Part shown: in pieces, positions 17,889-27,246 of the stretch | Position numbering within the stretch: the stretch's first letter is position 1 | Layout: each line of letters begins with the position of its first letter | Source of the DNA: Duganella guangzhouensis | GTDB lineage: Bacteria; Pseudomonadota; Gammaproteobacteria; Burkholderiales; Burkholderiaceae_D | Direction of reading: 5' to 3' | DNA: 64,000 nt | Assembly: GCF_009674535.1 (NCBI RefSeq) | Contig: NZ_WKJK01000010.1 | Coordinates: 1-64,000, forward strand | Notes under the pieces: generated by a model | Told to the model about the DNA's origin: nothing | The model's input: the letters and a program-made list of their open reading frames with translations, nothing else | Database searches by the model: none | Translations under genes and position numbers: made by a program

Positions 17889-17924
17889 CAAAAACGGCAG
17901 CTCGAAAGCTGCCGTTTTTGTTTC
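17889..17924 (-). terminator. Strong terminator of the flg operon (after flgL)
   Basis: Fourteen-base stem CAAAAACGGCAGCT / AGCTGCCGTTTTTG with a four-base loop, 19 bases beyond the flgL stop. Read on the minus strand the hairpin is followed by a T-rich run, so it should end the leftward flagellar transcript. Confidence 0.85.
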
Positions 17925-17938
17925 TGAGCAAGAGCGGT

Positions 17939-19186
17939 TTAGCTGATGTAGTTGAACAGCGACAGGCTGGACATGGTGGTGAAGGTCTTCTGCGCCGCCG
18001 TCAGCGTGGTCTGCTGCTGGGTGAACAGCGAAATCGCGGAGGTATAGTCGACGTCCTGCAGATTCGACAGCGTGGTCGAGTATTGCAAGCCCAGGTCGTC
18101 GCCGGCGCTGTCCAGATAATCCAGCTCCTTCATGCGCGAGCCGACTTCGGCCTGCACCGACAGCACGTTTTCCGAGGCGTTGTCGATGTTGACCTGCAGC
18201 TGGTTCAGCAAGTTGTTCAGGCGCGCCTGGCCGGAGTCGCCGCTGCCGGTCTGATTCAGCGCGTCGATGAAGCCCTGCACCGTGGTGAAGATCGATTGCT
18301 TGGTCGATGGCTGCACGTTGAAGCTGTCGCCATCCGCCGGCGCGCCCTGGATGTCAAACTGGACGCCGTCAAAGGTGATGTTCTGGCCGCTGACATAGGG
18401 CTGCGGGTCGGTGGTGACCGGCTGACCGGTGGTGTTATCGGTCACGGTGTAGGTGGTCTGGGCCGGGGTGCCGGAACTGGCGGGCACCACCTGGAACGCG
18501 ATCGAGTAGTTGTGGCCGGTCAGCTGGGTCGCGTCCTTGACCGAACCGACACTGATGATGCCGCTGCCGCCACGGTCGAAATTGCCGGCATCGGCGGTGG
18601 TGACAAAAGTGCCGTTGCCGGTGGCGTTGTTCTCAAACACCGAGGAACCGGAATCGGTGATCGGCACGGTGCGGGTCGAGCCGACCTGCAGCGAGCGCTG
18701 ACCCTGGTCGCCCTGGTAGTCGGCACCGGAGGCGGTTTTGGTGAACGGCAAGGTGGTCGATTTGTAGCCGGAGAATACATAGCCGCCGACGCCGTCAGCG
18801 GTGTTGGCGATGCCCATCAAATCGGCCAGGCGCCCTGACAGCTCGGTCGCCACCGATTGGCGATCGGCGTCGGTATAGGAACCGTTGCCGGCCTTGACCG
18901 CCAGATCCTTGATGTCCTGCAGCAGCGCGGTGGTGCTGGCCAGCGCCGTGGTTTCGATCGACAGCACGCCGTTGGCATTGGAACGGTTGGTGGCCAGCTG
19001 GGTGTTCAGCGATTGCGACTGCGTCACTTCCACCGCGCGCGCGGTGGCGATCGGATCGTCGGCCGCCGACAGGTTCTTTTTGCCGGTCGACAGCTGCTGC
19101 TGCGTCTTCGACATCGCCGCCTGCATCGAGCCGATCTGCGTGGTGCCAAGGTCGAAAATCGTTTTGGTGCTGATACGCATAACCAT
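17939..19186 (-). CDS. flgL: Hook-filament junction protein FlgL (HAP3)
   Basis: FlgL links the hook cap protein FlgK to the flagellin filament. The 415-residue product has the flagellin-like N terminus (MRISTKTIFDLGTTQIGSMQ, TQQQLSTGKKNLSAADDPIA) and the matching C-terminal helix (LDYLDSAGDDLGLQYSTTLS, then VDYTSAISLFTQQQTTLTAA). Its middle is longer than in enteric FlgL, as is usual in Burkholderiales. A second ATG two codons in (giving MRIST) is the more usual FlgL start. It sits 17 bases after flgK and is the last gene of the operon. Confidence 0.95.
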   Translation of the reverse strand: MVMRISTKTIFDLGTTQIGSMQAAMSKTQQQLSTGKKNLSAADDPIATARAVEVTQSQSLNTQLATNRSNANGVLSIETTALASTTALLQDIKDLAVKAGNGSYTDADRQSVATELSGRLADLMGIANTADGVGGYVFSGYKSTTLPFTKTASGADYQGDQGQRSLQVGSTRTVPITDSGSSVFENNATGNGTFVTTADAGNFDRGGSGIISVGSVKDATQLTGHNYSIAFQVVPASSGTPAQTTYTVTDNTTGQPVTTDPQPYVSGQNITFDGVQFDIQGAPADGDSFNVQPSTKQSIFTTVQGFIDALNQTGSGDSGQARLNNLLNQLQVNIDNASENVLSVQAEVGSRMKELDYLDSAGDDLGLQYSTTLSNLQDVDYTSAISLFTQQQTTLTAAQKTFTTMSSLSLFNYIS

Positions 19187-19203
19187 AGTGCTACCCTATT
19201 CCT

Positions 19204-21162
19204 TTAGCTGCTGAGACTGAGCAGCGTATCAAATAACGTGCCGGCCACCTGGATCACCTTGCCAGCGGCCTGGTAGGCTTGCTGGTAGCGCAGCAGGTTG
19301 GCCGCTTCTTCGTCCAGGTTGACGCCAGACACGCTCTGTTGGTTGTTGGTGGCCTGGGTCACGGCGGCGTCGGCGGCGGTGCTGCTGATCTGCGCCGCGC
19401 GCGCCTTGGTGCCGACCACGTTGACGATTTGTGCGTAGCTGGTCTGGAAAGTCGAGCTGCCGTTGTTCAGCACGTTCTTGGTTTGCAGACCGGCCAGCAA
19501 GGCGCCGTTGCGGCTGTCGCCGACGCCGCTGGTATTGGGGCCGACGGTGAAGGTGTCCTGGTCGGCCGGGGTGCCGCTGATGGCAAAGCTGACGCCACCA
19601 AAGCTGATGGTGGCGCCATCGGTGTACGGCACCGCCGTACCGGCCGGATATACGGTCGACGTGCCATCGGTACCGGTTACCGTCACATCCTGATTGGCCG
19701 GGAAGCCGGACAAAGTAGCGCTGGCCTTGTCGTAGCTGAGCGTGGTGGTCGAGGTGATCTGGTTGCCGGCGGTCAGGTAATTGGCATCGACGGTGCCGGC
19801 GCTGATGCTGGCGTTACCCACATTGGTGGTTGGCGCGGCGGTGGCGATCGGCGCCGCCAGCGCGATCTTGGAGGGATCGCTGATCGCCAGCGACAGCTGC
19901 TGCGCCGCGTAATACGTCGGCTTGACCAGGAAGCTGTCGTTGGTGGCCGCGTCACCACTGATGCTGTAGGACACGCCATCGATCACCTGCGCCTCGGTCT
20001 GCGGATACGGATCGATCTTGGTGACCTTGCCGTCGCTGAGGCGGGTGACGTTGAAATTGGTGCCGTCGTAATCGACGCTGTAATCGCTCGAGGTCAGCGC
20101 GCTGGCGTCGGTCACGGTGGCGCTGACGGTGGCGGTGCTGTTCAGCGAATTCTTGGTGCTGGGGCCGACGTAGGCGCTGATCGGGTTGAAGAAATTGGTC
20201 CCCGCATCGCCGTTCTGGTCCTGGCCCAGCACATGCTGGGCGTTGAACGCGGTGGCCAGGCCGGCGGCGATCTGGCCCAACGAGTTCTGCGCCGTGGTCA
20301 GCGCGTTGTCGCGGAAATCCACCAGGCCGCCCAGCTGGCCGCCGGTGAACACCGAGTCCGGCAGTTCGCTGAAGGCGCCGCTGGCGGTCTGATAGCCCAG
20401 CGTGACGTGGCCGGCGTCGGTGTCCGAGGTCGAGGTGGCCAGCTGATAGGAGGTGTTGCCCTGCACCAGCGGCTGGCCGGTGCCGAACGACACGTTCAGC
20501 ATATTGTTGTCGCCCTGGGTGACATTGATCTTGACCAGCTTGTTCAGCTCGGTCAGCATCTGGTCGCGCTTGTCCAGCAGGTCGTTGGGCGCGGCGGTCT
20601 CGGTGGTCATGCCGGCGATGGTGTTGTTGATCGCGGCGATCTGCTGGGCGTAGGAATTGATTTCGCTGACGCTGGACTTGATCTGGCTGTTGACGCCGTC
20701 GCCGATTTCGGTCAGACGCGCGCTCATCGACTGGAAGCGCGACACCAGCGATTCCGCGTTCGACAGCATCGACTGGCGCGCGGCGGTCGAGGCCGGGCTG
20801 GCGGTGGCGTCCTGCACGCCATTGAAGAAATCCTGCAGCGCCGGCGACAGGCCGGCGCTGGTGTCGGACAGCAGGTTGTCGACCTGGCTGATCTGGGTGT
20901 TGTAAGTGTTCAGCGACGCCTGGTTCGACTCGGCATTGCGCAGCGAGGTGGCCAGGAAGTTATCGTAATAGCGGCGCACGGCGGAGATTTCCGTCCCCGT
21001 TCCCACATAGCCGAAGCCCTGGTACTGGGTGATGGAATCGCTCTGGATGGCTACCTGGCGGTTGTAGCCGGCCGTGTTGGCGTTGGTAATATTGTTGCTG
21101 GTGGTGGCCAAGCCAACCTGGGCTGACAGCAAACCGCTTTTACCGATACTAAGAAGACTCAT
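19204..21162 (-). CDS. flgK: Hook-associated protein FlgK (HAP1)
   Basis: FlgK is the first hook-filament junction protein. The 652-residue product has the conserved N terminus (MSLLSIGKSGLLSAQVGLAT, then NNITNANTAGYNRQ) and C terminus (SGVNLDEEAANLLRYQQAYQ, then AAGKVIQVAGTLFDTLL) that form the coiled core, with a long variable outer region containing repeated DxDTF-type beta modules between them. A sigma-28-type promoter lies just upstream (21188-21214), so flgKL can be switched on as late genes separately from flgB-flgJ. Confidence 0.96.
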   Translation of the reverse strand: MSLLSIGKSGLLSAQVGLATTSNNITNANTAGYNRQVAIQSDSITQYQGFGYVGTGTEISAVRRYYDNFLATSLRNAESNQASLNTYNTQISQVDNLLSDTSAGLSPALQDFFNGVQDATASPASTAARQSMLSNAESLVSRFQSMSARLTEIGDGVNSQIKSSVSEINSYAQQIAAINNTIAGMTTETAAPNDLLDKRDQMLTELNKLVKINVTQGDNNMLNVSFGTGQPLVQGNTSYQLATSTSDTDAGHVTLGYQTASGAFSELPDSVFTGGQLGGLVDFRDNALTTAQNSLGQIAAGLATAFNAQHVLGQDQNGDAGTNFFNPISAYVGPSTKNSLNSTATVSATVTDASALTSSDYSVDYDGTNFNVTRLSDGKVTKIDPYPQTEAQVIDGVSYSISGDAATNDSFLVKPTYYAAQQLSLAISDPSKIALAAPIATAAPTTNVGNASISAGTVDANYLTAGNQITSTTTLSYDKASATLSGFPANQDVTVTGTDGTSTVYPAGTAVPYTDGATISFGGVSFAISGTPADQDTFTVGPNTSGVGDSRNGALLAGLQTKNVLNNGSSTFQTSYAQIVNVVGTKARAAQISSTAADAAVTQATNNQQSVSGVNLDEEAANLLRYQQAYQAAGKVIQVAGTLFDTLLSLSS

Positions 21163-21187
21163 AATAAATTCACTTTAAGTAGTGAGG

Positions 21188-21214
21188 TTTACGGCAGCAA
21201 TCGCCGAAACTTGA
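21188..21214 (-). promoter_or_regulatory. Sigma-28 (FliA) promoter for flgKL
   Basis: On the minus strand, TCAAGTTT and GCCGTAAA are separated by exactly 11 bases, against the consensus TAAAGTTT-N11-GCCGATAA. The expected transcript start is about 18 bases before the flgK ATG. The -35 element touches the flgJ stop codon. Confidence 0.75.
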
Positions 21215-22177
21215 TCATCCCGCCAGCGAGCGCTTGATGATGCTGGCCAACTTGGTGGCGTAGTTGGGGTCGGTCGCATAGCCAGCCTTTTGCAAGCCCT
21301 GTGCAAAGCTGGTGGCGTCGCTGGCGTTGGCCAGGACTTTTTCATAACGAGGGTTGCTTGCCAGCAATTTCGCGTAATCCTTGAAGCTGTCGGCATAGCT
21401 GTCATAGGCGCGGAAGCGCTCGACCTTGGTCTGGGCCTTGCCGTTGACGTACTCGGTGGTGGTGGCCTCGACCACCTTGCCCTTCCAGTCGCTGCCGGCC
21501 TTGATGCCGAACAGGTTGTAGCTATTGGTGCCGTCGCGGCCCTTGATCTCGCGCTTGCCCCAGCCCGATTCCAGCGCGGCCTGGCCCAGCATGAACTTGG
21601 CCGGAATCCCGGTGACCTTGCTGGCCTCCTCGGCGTGCGCCGACAGTTTGTCCTGGAAGTTGCGCACGTGCGGCGCCTGCGAGCCCTTGCTGACGGTGCT
21701 GCCGTCGGCGGCGATGCCGGCGCTGCTGCTGGCGCCGCCGGCGGCGCTAATCGCGCGCTGCAGCTTGGCATCCATCAGGCTGGCGATGCCGTTGAAGCTG
21801 CCGCCGCTGCTGTCGCTGGCGGCACCGCCCTCGCCGCCCAGCGCCAGCGCTTGCGCGTCGGTCTTGGCGGCCAGCTGGCGCACCAGCATGTCGGCCAGGC
21901 CCATGCCCTTCTTGGCGAGGTTCTGGCTGGTCTGCTGGTCCAGCATGGTGGTGAACATCTTGGTCTGCTGGCTGTCCATCATGCCATCCTGCGGCGTGGC
22001 GTCGCGCATGGTTTTCAGCATCATGTTGACGAACATGGCTTCGAACTGGGTCGCCGCCGTTTTCAGCGCCTCCGGACTGCCGGCGCGGGCCGACTGCTTG
22101 AGGCTGCCCATATCACGCAAGTCCAGCGAGAACTTGCCGCTGAGGTCGTTGGTGGTGGTGGTCTGGCTGTTGGACAT
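21215..22177 (-). CDS. flgJ: Rod-cap/muramidase protein FlgJ
   Basis: FlgJ caps the growing rod in the periplasm and opens the peptidoglycan for it. The 320-residue protein has both domains: the N-terminal cap domain (ALKTAATQFEAMFVNMMLKT around residues 35-55, then MRDATPQDGMMDSQQTKMF) and the C-terminal glucosaminidase domain (about 160-320) with the AQAALESGWGKREI motif whose Glu is the expected catalytic acid, plus SYNLFGIKAGSDWKG. A Gly/Ser-rich linker joins them. It follows flgI by 12 bases. Confidence 0.96.
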   Translation of the reverse strand: MSNSQTTTTNDLSGKFSLDLRDMGSLKQSARAGSPEALKTAATQFEAMFVNMMLKTMRDATPQDGMMDSQQTKMFTTMLDQQTSQNLAKKGMGLADMLVRQLAAKTDAQALALGGEGGAASDSSGGSFNGIASLMDAKLQRAISAAGGASSSAGIAADGSTVSKGSQAPHVRNFQDKLSAHAEEASKVTGIPAKFMLGQAALESGWGKREIKGRDGTNSYNLFGIKAGSDWKGKVVEATTTEYVNGKAQTKVERFRAYDSYADSFKDYAKLLASNPRYEKVLANASDATSFAQGLQKAGYATDPNYATKLASIIKRSLAG

Positions 22178-22189
22178 GATAGCCCCCGC

Positions 22190-23362
22190 TTAAATGATTT
22201 CCAGCTCGGCGCGCAGGGCGCCGGCCGCTTTCATTGCCTGCAGAATCGACAGCAAGTCCTGCGGCGTGGCGCCGATCGCGTTGAGCGCCTTGACCACCTC
22301 CGCCAGCGACGCGCCGCCCTTGACCAGCATCACCTTGCCGCTGTCCTGCTTGATGCCGACCTGCGGATTTTGCGTGACCACGGTGCGGCCGCCCGACAGC
22401 GCGTTCGGCTGGCTGACCTGGGTGTCGGCGTTGACCGATACTGACAGATTCCCATGAGAAATGGCGCACGTATCAAGCGTGACCGCGCGGTTCATCACCA
22501 CCGAGCCGGTGCGCGCGTTCATGATGACCTTGGCCGACTGTTCGGCCGGATTGACTTGCATGTCCTGCAGCGTACCGATGAAGTTGACGCGCTGGTCGCT
22601 GCTGCTGGGCGCCTGCACCCGGATCACCCGGCTGTCCAGCGCGTAGGCGATGCCGGCGCCGTAGCGATCGTTGATGGCTTCCACCACCCGGCTGGCGGTG
22701 GCGAAGTCGGCACTGTTGAGTTCCAGCTTGATCATATTGCCTTCGCCCAACGTGGTCGGTACCGCGCGCTCGACAGTGGCGCCGCCGGCGATCTTGCCCA
22801 CGCTGAGGTGGTTGACGGTCAGCGAGCTGCCGCCGCCACCGCCGCCACCGGCCTGAACGCCGACACCACCCACCAGCACATTGCCCTGGGCCATGCCGTA
22901 CACCTGGCCATCGGCGCCTTTCAGCGGCGTCATCAACAGCGTGCCGCCGCGCAAGCTCTTGGCGTTACCCATCGACGACACCGTGATGTCCAACTGCTGG
23001 CCCGGCTGCGAAAATGGCGGCAGGGTCGCGGTCACCATCACGGCGGCGACGTTTTTCAGTTGCAGGCTGCTGGAGCTGGTCGGCAGGTTGACGCCCAGCT
23101 GTTGCAGCATCGAAATCACACTTTGCACGGTGAACGGGGTTTGCGTGGTCTGGTCGCCCGAACCGTCGAGGCCGACCACCAGGCCATAGCCCAGCAATTG
23201 GTTGTTACGCACGCCGCCGATGCTGGCCAGATCCTTGATGCGCTCGGCCTTGGCCGGCGTCGCCAGCACGGCGGCAACGGCAACGATGGCCGCCAGCAAC
23301 AGCAGCTTGCAGACGCGCGCGGTGCGGTGGGCGCCGTCCAACATTGATTGAGTGGTATCCAT
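22190..23362 (-). CDS. flgI: Flagellar P-ring protein FlgI
   Basis: FlgI forms the P ring around the rod in the peptidoglycan layer. The 390-residue precursor has a long hydrophobic signal (LLLLAAIVAVAAVLATPAKA) followed by the hallmark RIKDLASIGGVRNNQLLGYG. Other family segments are NVAAVMVTATLPPFSQPGQQ, VGGVGVQAG before a Gly-rich loop, and LAEVVKALNAIGATPQDLLS near the C terminus. The Gly-rich loop (GGGGGG, coded around 22840) is longer than usual. It lies 8 bases after flgH. Confidence 0.97.
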   Translation of the reverse strand: MDTTQSMLDGAHRTARVCKLLLLAAIVAVAAVLATPAKAERIKDLASIGGVRNNQLLGYGLVVGLDGSGDQTTQTPFTVQSVISMLQQLGVNLPTSSSSLQLKNVAAVMVTATLPPFSQPGQQLDITVSSMGNAKSLRGGTLLMTPLKGADGQVYGMAQGNVLVGGVGVQAGGGGGGGSSLTVNHLSVGKIAGGATVERAVPTTLGEGNMIKLELNSADFATASRVVEAINDRYGAGIAYALDSRVIRVQAPSSSDQRVNFIGTLQDMQVNPAEQSAKVIMNARTGSVVMNRAVTLDTCAISHGNLSVSVNADTQVSQPNALSGGRTVVTQNPQVGIKQDSGKVMLVKGGASLAEVVKALNAIGATPQDLLSILQAMKAAGALRAELEII

Positions 23363-23370
23363 GGCCGGCC

Positions 23371-24027
23371 TCAGAACGGTAACAGGCTTTGGAAGAAGCG
23401 CGACGCCATCGACGACAGCTCGGCGCGGTCGATCGAATTGGCGGTCCGGTATTCAACCCGGGCGTCGGCCACGGCGGTCGATTGCACCGTGTTGCCGGTG
23501 GCGATGCTGTCCGGATTGATCATGCCGGAAAAGCGGATGTACTCGGTGCCCTTGTTCATGCCGATCTGCTTCTCGCCGGCCACGATCAGGTTGCCATTGT
23601 TGAGCACCTCGACCACGGTGATGCCCATGGTGCCGGTGAAGGCGTTGCTGGCGGCCTGGGTGTCGCCATCGGAATAGGTGTTGGTGGTGCTGGCGGTCAG
23701 CGGATTGCCGAAGGTGCTGCTGAGCTTGCCAGGCAACTGGGCGCTGACGCTGCCGGCCTTGTTGCCGGTGGCGGTGCCGCTTTTGTTGGCCGAGGTTTTC
23801 TCGGTGATCACCAGGGTCAGGATATCGCCGACATGGCGTGCGCGGCGGTCTTCAAACACCGGCCGGAACGCGGCCGGCTGGTAGATGGCGCCGTTGTTGG
23901 CCGGCTGTTGCATTTGTTCGCTGGTCAGCGGCCGCGCGCTCATCGGGCCGCTGACGATGGAGCTGGGCACGGCGCCGCAGGCGCTCAACAGGAGCGCGGC
24001 GGCGGCGAGGGAGATGGCGTGTTTCAT
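23371..24027 (-). CDS. flgH: Flagellar L-ring lipoprotein FlgH
   Basis: FlgH forms the outer-membrane L ring. The 218-residue precursor has a lipoprotein signal ending LLLSACG and the conserved GDILTLVITEKTSANKSGTA, then LNNGNLIVAGEKQIGMNKGT and RFSGMINPDSI. The second ATG is chosen as the start (24027), because the AAGGGG ribosome site lies directly against the first ATG at 24033 and 6-7 bases before the second. Confidence 0.96.
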   Translation of the reverse strand: MKHAISLAAAALLLSACGAVPSSIVSGPMSARPLTSEQMQQPANNGAIYQPAAFRPVFEDRRARHVGDILTLVITEKTSANKSGTATGNKAGSVSAQLPGKLSSTFGNPLTASTTNTYSDGDTQAASNAFTGTMGITVVEVLNNGNLIVAGEKQIGMNKGTEYIRFSGMINPDSIATGNTVQSTAVADARVEYRTANSIDRAELSSMASRFFQSLLPF

Positions 24028-24037
24028 GATCATCCCC

Positions 24038-24829
24038 TTACATCTGCGACAGCTTTTGCAGCATCTGGTCGGAGGTGGTGATGGCCTTGGAATTGATTTC
24101 GTAGGCGCGCTGGGTCTGGATCATATTGACCATTTCCTCGACCACGTTGACGTTCGAGGTTTCCACATAGCCCTGCAAAATCACGCCGGTGCCGTTGGTG
24201 CCGGGCGTGTTGGTCTGCGGCGCGCCGGAGGCGGTGGTTTCCACGTACAGGTTTTCGCCCTTGGATTCCAGCCCGGTCGGGTTGATGAAGGTGGCCAGTT
24301 GCAGGCTGCCCAGCTGCTGGGTGGTGGTGGCGCCGTTGGTGCCGGCGATGTTGACTGAAACGGTACCATCGCGCGCCACCGTAATCGAATTGGCGGTGAT
24401 AGGGATGGTGATCGCCGGCTGCAGCACATAGCCTTCCGAGGTCACCATCTGGCCGTTGCTGTCGCGCTGGAACGAGCCGTCGCGGGTGTAGGCGGTGGTG
24501 CCGTCCGGCAGCAGCACGGTGAAGAAGCCGGAACCGTTGACCATCAGGTCTTTGTCGTTGCCGGTCGACTGCGGGTTGCCCTGGGTGTGGATGCGCTCGA
24601 CGGCGACCGGGCGTACGCCGGTGCCCAGTTGCAGGCCCGATGGCAGATTGGTCTGCTGCGACGATTGCGCGCCAGGCTGGCGGATGTTCTGGTACAGCAG
24701 GTCTTCAAACACCGCGCGTGACTTTTTGAAACCGTTGGTGCTGACGTTGGCCAGATTATTGGACGTGACGTCCATCTGCGTCTGCTGCGCTTCCATGCCG
24801 GTCTTGGCGATCCATAACGAACGTATCAT
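24038..24829 (-). CDS. flgG: Distal rod protein FlgG
   Basis: FlgG makes the distal rod of the flagellar axle. The 263-residue product begins MIRSLWIAKTGMEAQQTQMD and has the rod-family signature NNLANVSTNGFKKS near residue 30, the KDLMVNGSGFFTVLLPDGTT core and the C-terminal EEMVNMIQTQRAYEINSKAI. A GGGAGAAG ribosome site precedes the ATG. It is separated from flgF by 63 bases. Confidence 0.97.
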   Translation of the reverse strand: MIRSLWIAKTGMEAQQTQMDVTSNNLANVSTNGFKKSRAVFEDLLYQNIRQPGAQSSQQTNLPSGLQLGTGVRPVAVERIHTQGNPQSTGNDKDLMVNGSGFFTVLLPDGTTAYTRDGSFQRDSNGQMVTSEGYVLQPAITIPITANSITVARDGTVSVNIAGTNGATTTQQLGSLQLATFINPTGLESKGENLYVETTASGAPQTNTPGTNGTGVILQGYVETSNVNVVEEMVNMIQTQRAYEINSKAITTSDQMLQKLSQM

Positions 24830-24892
24830 GATGCTTCTCCCATTGCCTGGATGAGCATGTCATCCCATGAAGGCATTATGCGGGAGAGCGCG

Positions 24893-25633
24893 TCAACTCA
24901 AAGCGAGGATCTGGGTGGCTTTTGCGGCGTTATTCTCGGCGTTCTTCAGCAGGCTCATTTGCATCTCGAAGCTGCGCGCCAGGCTGATCATATCGACCAT
25001 GGAATCGACCGGATTGACGTTGCTGCCCTCCAGCGCGCCATCGACCACGCGCACCGTGGCGTCGTTTTGGGCCGGCGTGCCGTCGGCCTGGCGGAACAGG
25101 CCATCATCGCCGCGCAACAGGGTCTTGGTGTCCGGATTGACCAGTTTCAGGCGGCCCAGCACGTTGGACGGGCCGGGCTGGTAAGTGTCGTTGATGACGC
25201 TGACCGTGCCATCGCTGGCGATGGTGATATTGGTGTCCGGCGGCACCGCGATCGGGCCGCCGTCGCCCACCACGGTCTGGCCGCTGGTGGTTTGCAGGAT
25301 GCCGTTCTCGTTGATTTTCAGGCTGCCGTTGCGGGTATACGCCTCGGAACCGTCGGCCGACTGCACCGCCAGCATGCCCTGGTCGCGGATCGCGATGTCG
25401 AGCGCGCGGCCGGTGGTCTCGATCGGGCCGGAGCGGAAGTCCGAGCCGACCGTGGAATCGACCACGAAGGCGCGCGTCGGCAAGCCGTCCGACACCACCG
25501 GCACCGCGCGGAACGCGTCCAGCTGGGCGCGGAAGCCGGTGGTGGTGGCGTTGGCCAGGTTGTTCGACACGGTGGCCTGCTGCTCCATCGTGTGGCGCGC
25601 CCCGGTCATCGCGGTGTAGATCAGACGGTCCAT
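24893..25633 (-). CDS. flgF: Proximal rod protein FlgF
   Basis: FlgF (246 residues) is a proximal rod protein. It starts MDRLIYTAMTGARHTMEQQA, has the rod signature NNLANATTTGFRAQLDAFRA, a central domain with YTRNGSLKINENG and a C terminus of the SNVNPVDSMVDMISLARSFE type. It follows flgE at 31 bases. Confidence 0.96.
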   Translation of the reverse strand: MDRLIYTAMTGARHTMEQQATVSNNLANATTTGFRAQLDAFRAVPVVSDGLPTRAFVVDSTVGSDFRSGPIETTGRALDIAIRDQGMLAVQSADGSEAYTRNGSLKINENGILQTTSGQTVVGDGGPIAVPPDTNITIASDGTVSVINDTYQPGPSNVLGRLKLVNPDTKTLLRGDDGLFRQADGTPAQNDATVRVVDGALEGSNVNPVDSMVDMISLARSFEMQMSLLKNAENNAAKATQILALS

Positions 25634-25664
25634 GGCTTATCCCTTCATCCCCATAGCGACGCGA

Positions 25665-27215
25665 TTAACGCAGGTTGACCAGGGTTTGCAGGATCGAGTC
25701 CTCGGTCTTGATGGTCTGCGCATTGGCCTGATAGACGCGCTGCGCGGTGATCATGTTGACCAGCTCGGCCGTCAGGTCGGTGTTCGAGGTTTCCACCGCG
25801 CTCGATTGCAGCGAACCCATCGAACCCGCGTTCGGCACGCCGATGGTTGGCGGGCCGGAGGCCGAGCTTTCCGCCCAGGCGTTGTTGCCGAGTGGGGTCA
25901 GGCCGTCGACGCTGGCGAAGTTGGCCATGGCGATCTGGCCCATGGCGCGCGATTTGCCGTTCGAGTACTGGCCCAGGATCACGCCGTTGGAGTCGATGGT
26001 GTAACGCTGCCACGAACCGGCCGAGTAACCATCCTGGGTCGAGCCGAGGTCGTTGGTGGTGCTGCCGTACTGGGTGGTGTTGTCGAAGGTGACCGCCACC
26101 GTCAGCGGCTCTTGCGAACCGGTGCTTGGGAAGATCGGCAGGCTGACGTTGAATGGCAGGGTTTGCGCCGGGTCCATCAGTGCCATCGCCTCGGTGTCCA
26201 GCGTGCCGGTGTTGGAGAACAGCAGCGTGCCGACTTTGACCGCCGGCACGTTGACCGCATCCGCCAGCTTGGTGTTGATTTCGTCCGGCGACAGGCCGGT
26301 GATCGAGCCGCTGCCGGTCGGGTCCATCGCGGTGTAAGCGGCGGTGATCGCATCCAGCTCGTCCTGGCTGGCGCCGGCGTTGGTGGCGGCGGCCAGCATG
26401 GCGTCGCGGGCGGCGGCGGCATAAGTGCCGGCTGCGGTGGCAACTGCGGCGGCATCCGCCGGCACCGCCTGCACGGCGGCATTGTAGGCGGTGCGCGCAT
26501 CGATGGTCGGCTGATCGCTGCTGACCGAGGCGGCCACGGCGGCGGTGACCACTTCCTTGCCGTCGGCGCCGGCGTACACGTCCCAGGTATTGGCGTCGGT
26601 CTTGACGTAGTAGCTGGTCATGGTGTGCGCGGTGCCCAGCGAGTCGTACACGGTCAACACGGTCTGCTTGTTGTAGCTGGTCGGGTCGTTGGCGTCGAAT
26701 GGCACCGTGGTCGGCACGGATTCAGCCGAACTCAGGTTCATTTGGAAGTTGGCTTCGCTGGTGGCGACCGGCTTCAGGTCGGACTTGTCCAGCGTCAGCG
26801 GCACTGGCGCGCCCATCTGGATCACGCCGGCGCTGTTGGCCAGGTAGCCGGTCAGCTGCGCGCCCTGGGCGTTGACCAGGGTGTGGCTGGCGTTTTCGGT
26901 GAACTGGCCGTTGCGCGAGTACTCGACCGCGCCGTTGACCACCAGACGGAAGAAGCCGCCGCCGTTGATCGCCACGTCCAGCGGGTTGCTGGTGGTTTCG
27001 ATATTGCCCTGAGTGAATTGCTGCGCAAGCTTGGACACCGTCACACCAATCCCGGCGTTGTTGCCCGATACGCCATTCAGCGAGTTGGCGTACAGATCGG
27101 CAAACTCAGCTTTCGACGCCTTGAAACCCACCGTGCTGGCATTGGAAATGTTATTGCCAATGACATCCAGCGATTTGGACGCGGCATTCAGGCCGCTCAA
27201 TCCTTGTTGGAACAT
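25665..27215 (-). CDS. flgE: Flagellar hook protein FlgE with an Ala-rich insertion
   Basis: FlgE is the subunit of the hook, the universal joint of the flagellum. The 516-residue product has the expected ends (MFQQGLSGLNAASKSLDVIG, NNISNASTVGFKASKAEFAD; C-terminal SNTDLTAELVNMITAQRVYQ) and the core PLDVAINGGGFFRLV. It is roughly 100 residues longer than common FlgE proteins: residues about 222-325 form an Ala-rich, helix-prone stretch (TAAGTYAAAARDAMLAAAT, then a DPTGSGSITGLSPDEI segment) inserted in the outward-facing middle domain. The flanking domain resumes at VGTLLFSNTGTLDTEAMALM. Confidence 0.95.
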   Translation of the reverse strand: MFQQGLSGLNAASKSLDVIGNNISNASTVGFKASKAEFADLYANSLNGVSGNNAGIGVTVSKLAQQFTQGNIETTSNPLDVAINGGGFFRLVVNGAVEYSRNGQFTENASHTLVNAQGAQLTGYLANSAGVIQMGAPVPLTLDKSDLKPVATSEANFQMNLSSAESVPTTVPFDANDPTSYNKQTVLTVYDSLGTAHTMTSYYVKTDANTWDVYAGADGKEVVTAAVAASVSSDQPTIDARTAYNAAVQAVPADAAAVATAAGTYAAAARDAMLAAATNAGASQDELDAITAAYTAMDPTGSGSITGLSPDEINTKLADAVNVPAVKVGTLLFSNTGTLDTEAMALMDPAQTLPFNVSLPIFPSTGSQEPLTVAVTFDNTTQYGSTTNDLGSTQDGYSAGSWQRYTIDSNGVILGQYSNGKSRAMGQIAMANFASVDGLTPLGNNAWAESSASGPPTIGVPNAGSMGSLQSSAVETSNTDLTAELVNMITAQRVYQANAQTIKTEDSILQTLVNLR

Positions 27216-27246
27216 GGTATTCCCCTATTGGTGTGATGACTACTGC

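Noticed and set aside
19279..21126. Plus-strand frame of 615 codons over flgK, and similar frames over other flg genes
   Set aside because: Shadows of the high-GC third codon positions of true flagellar genes on the other strand.
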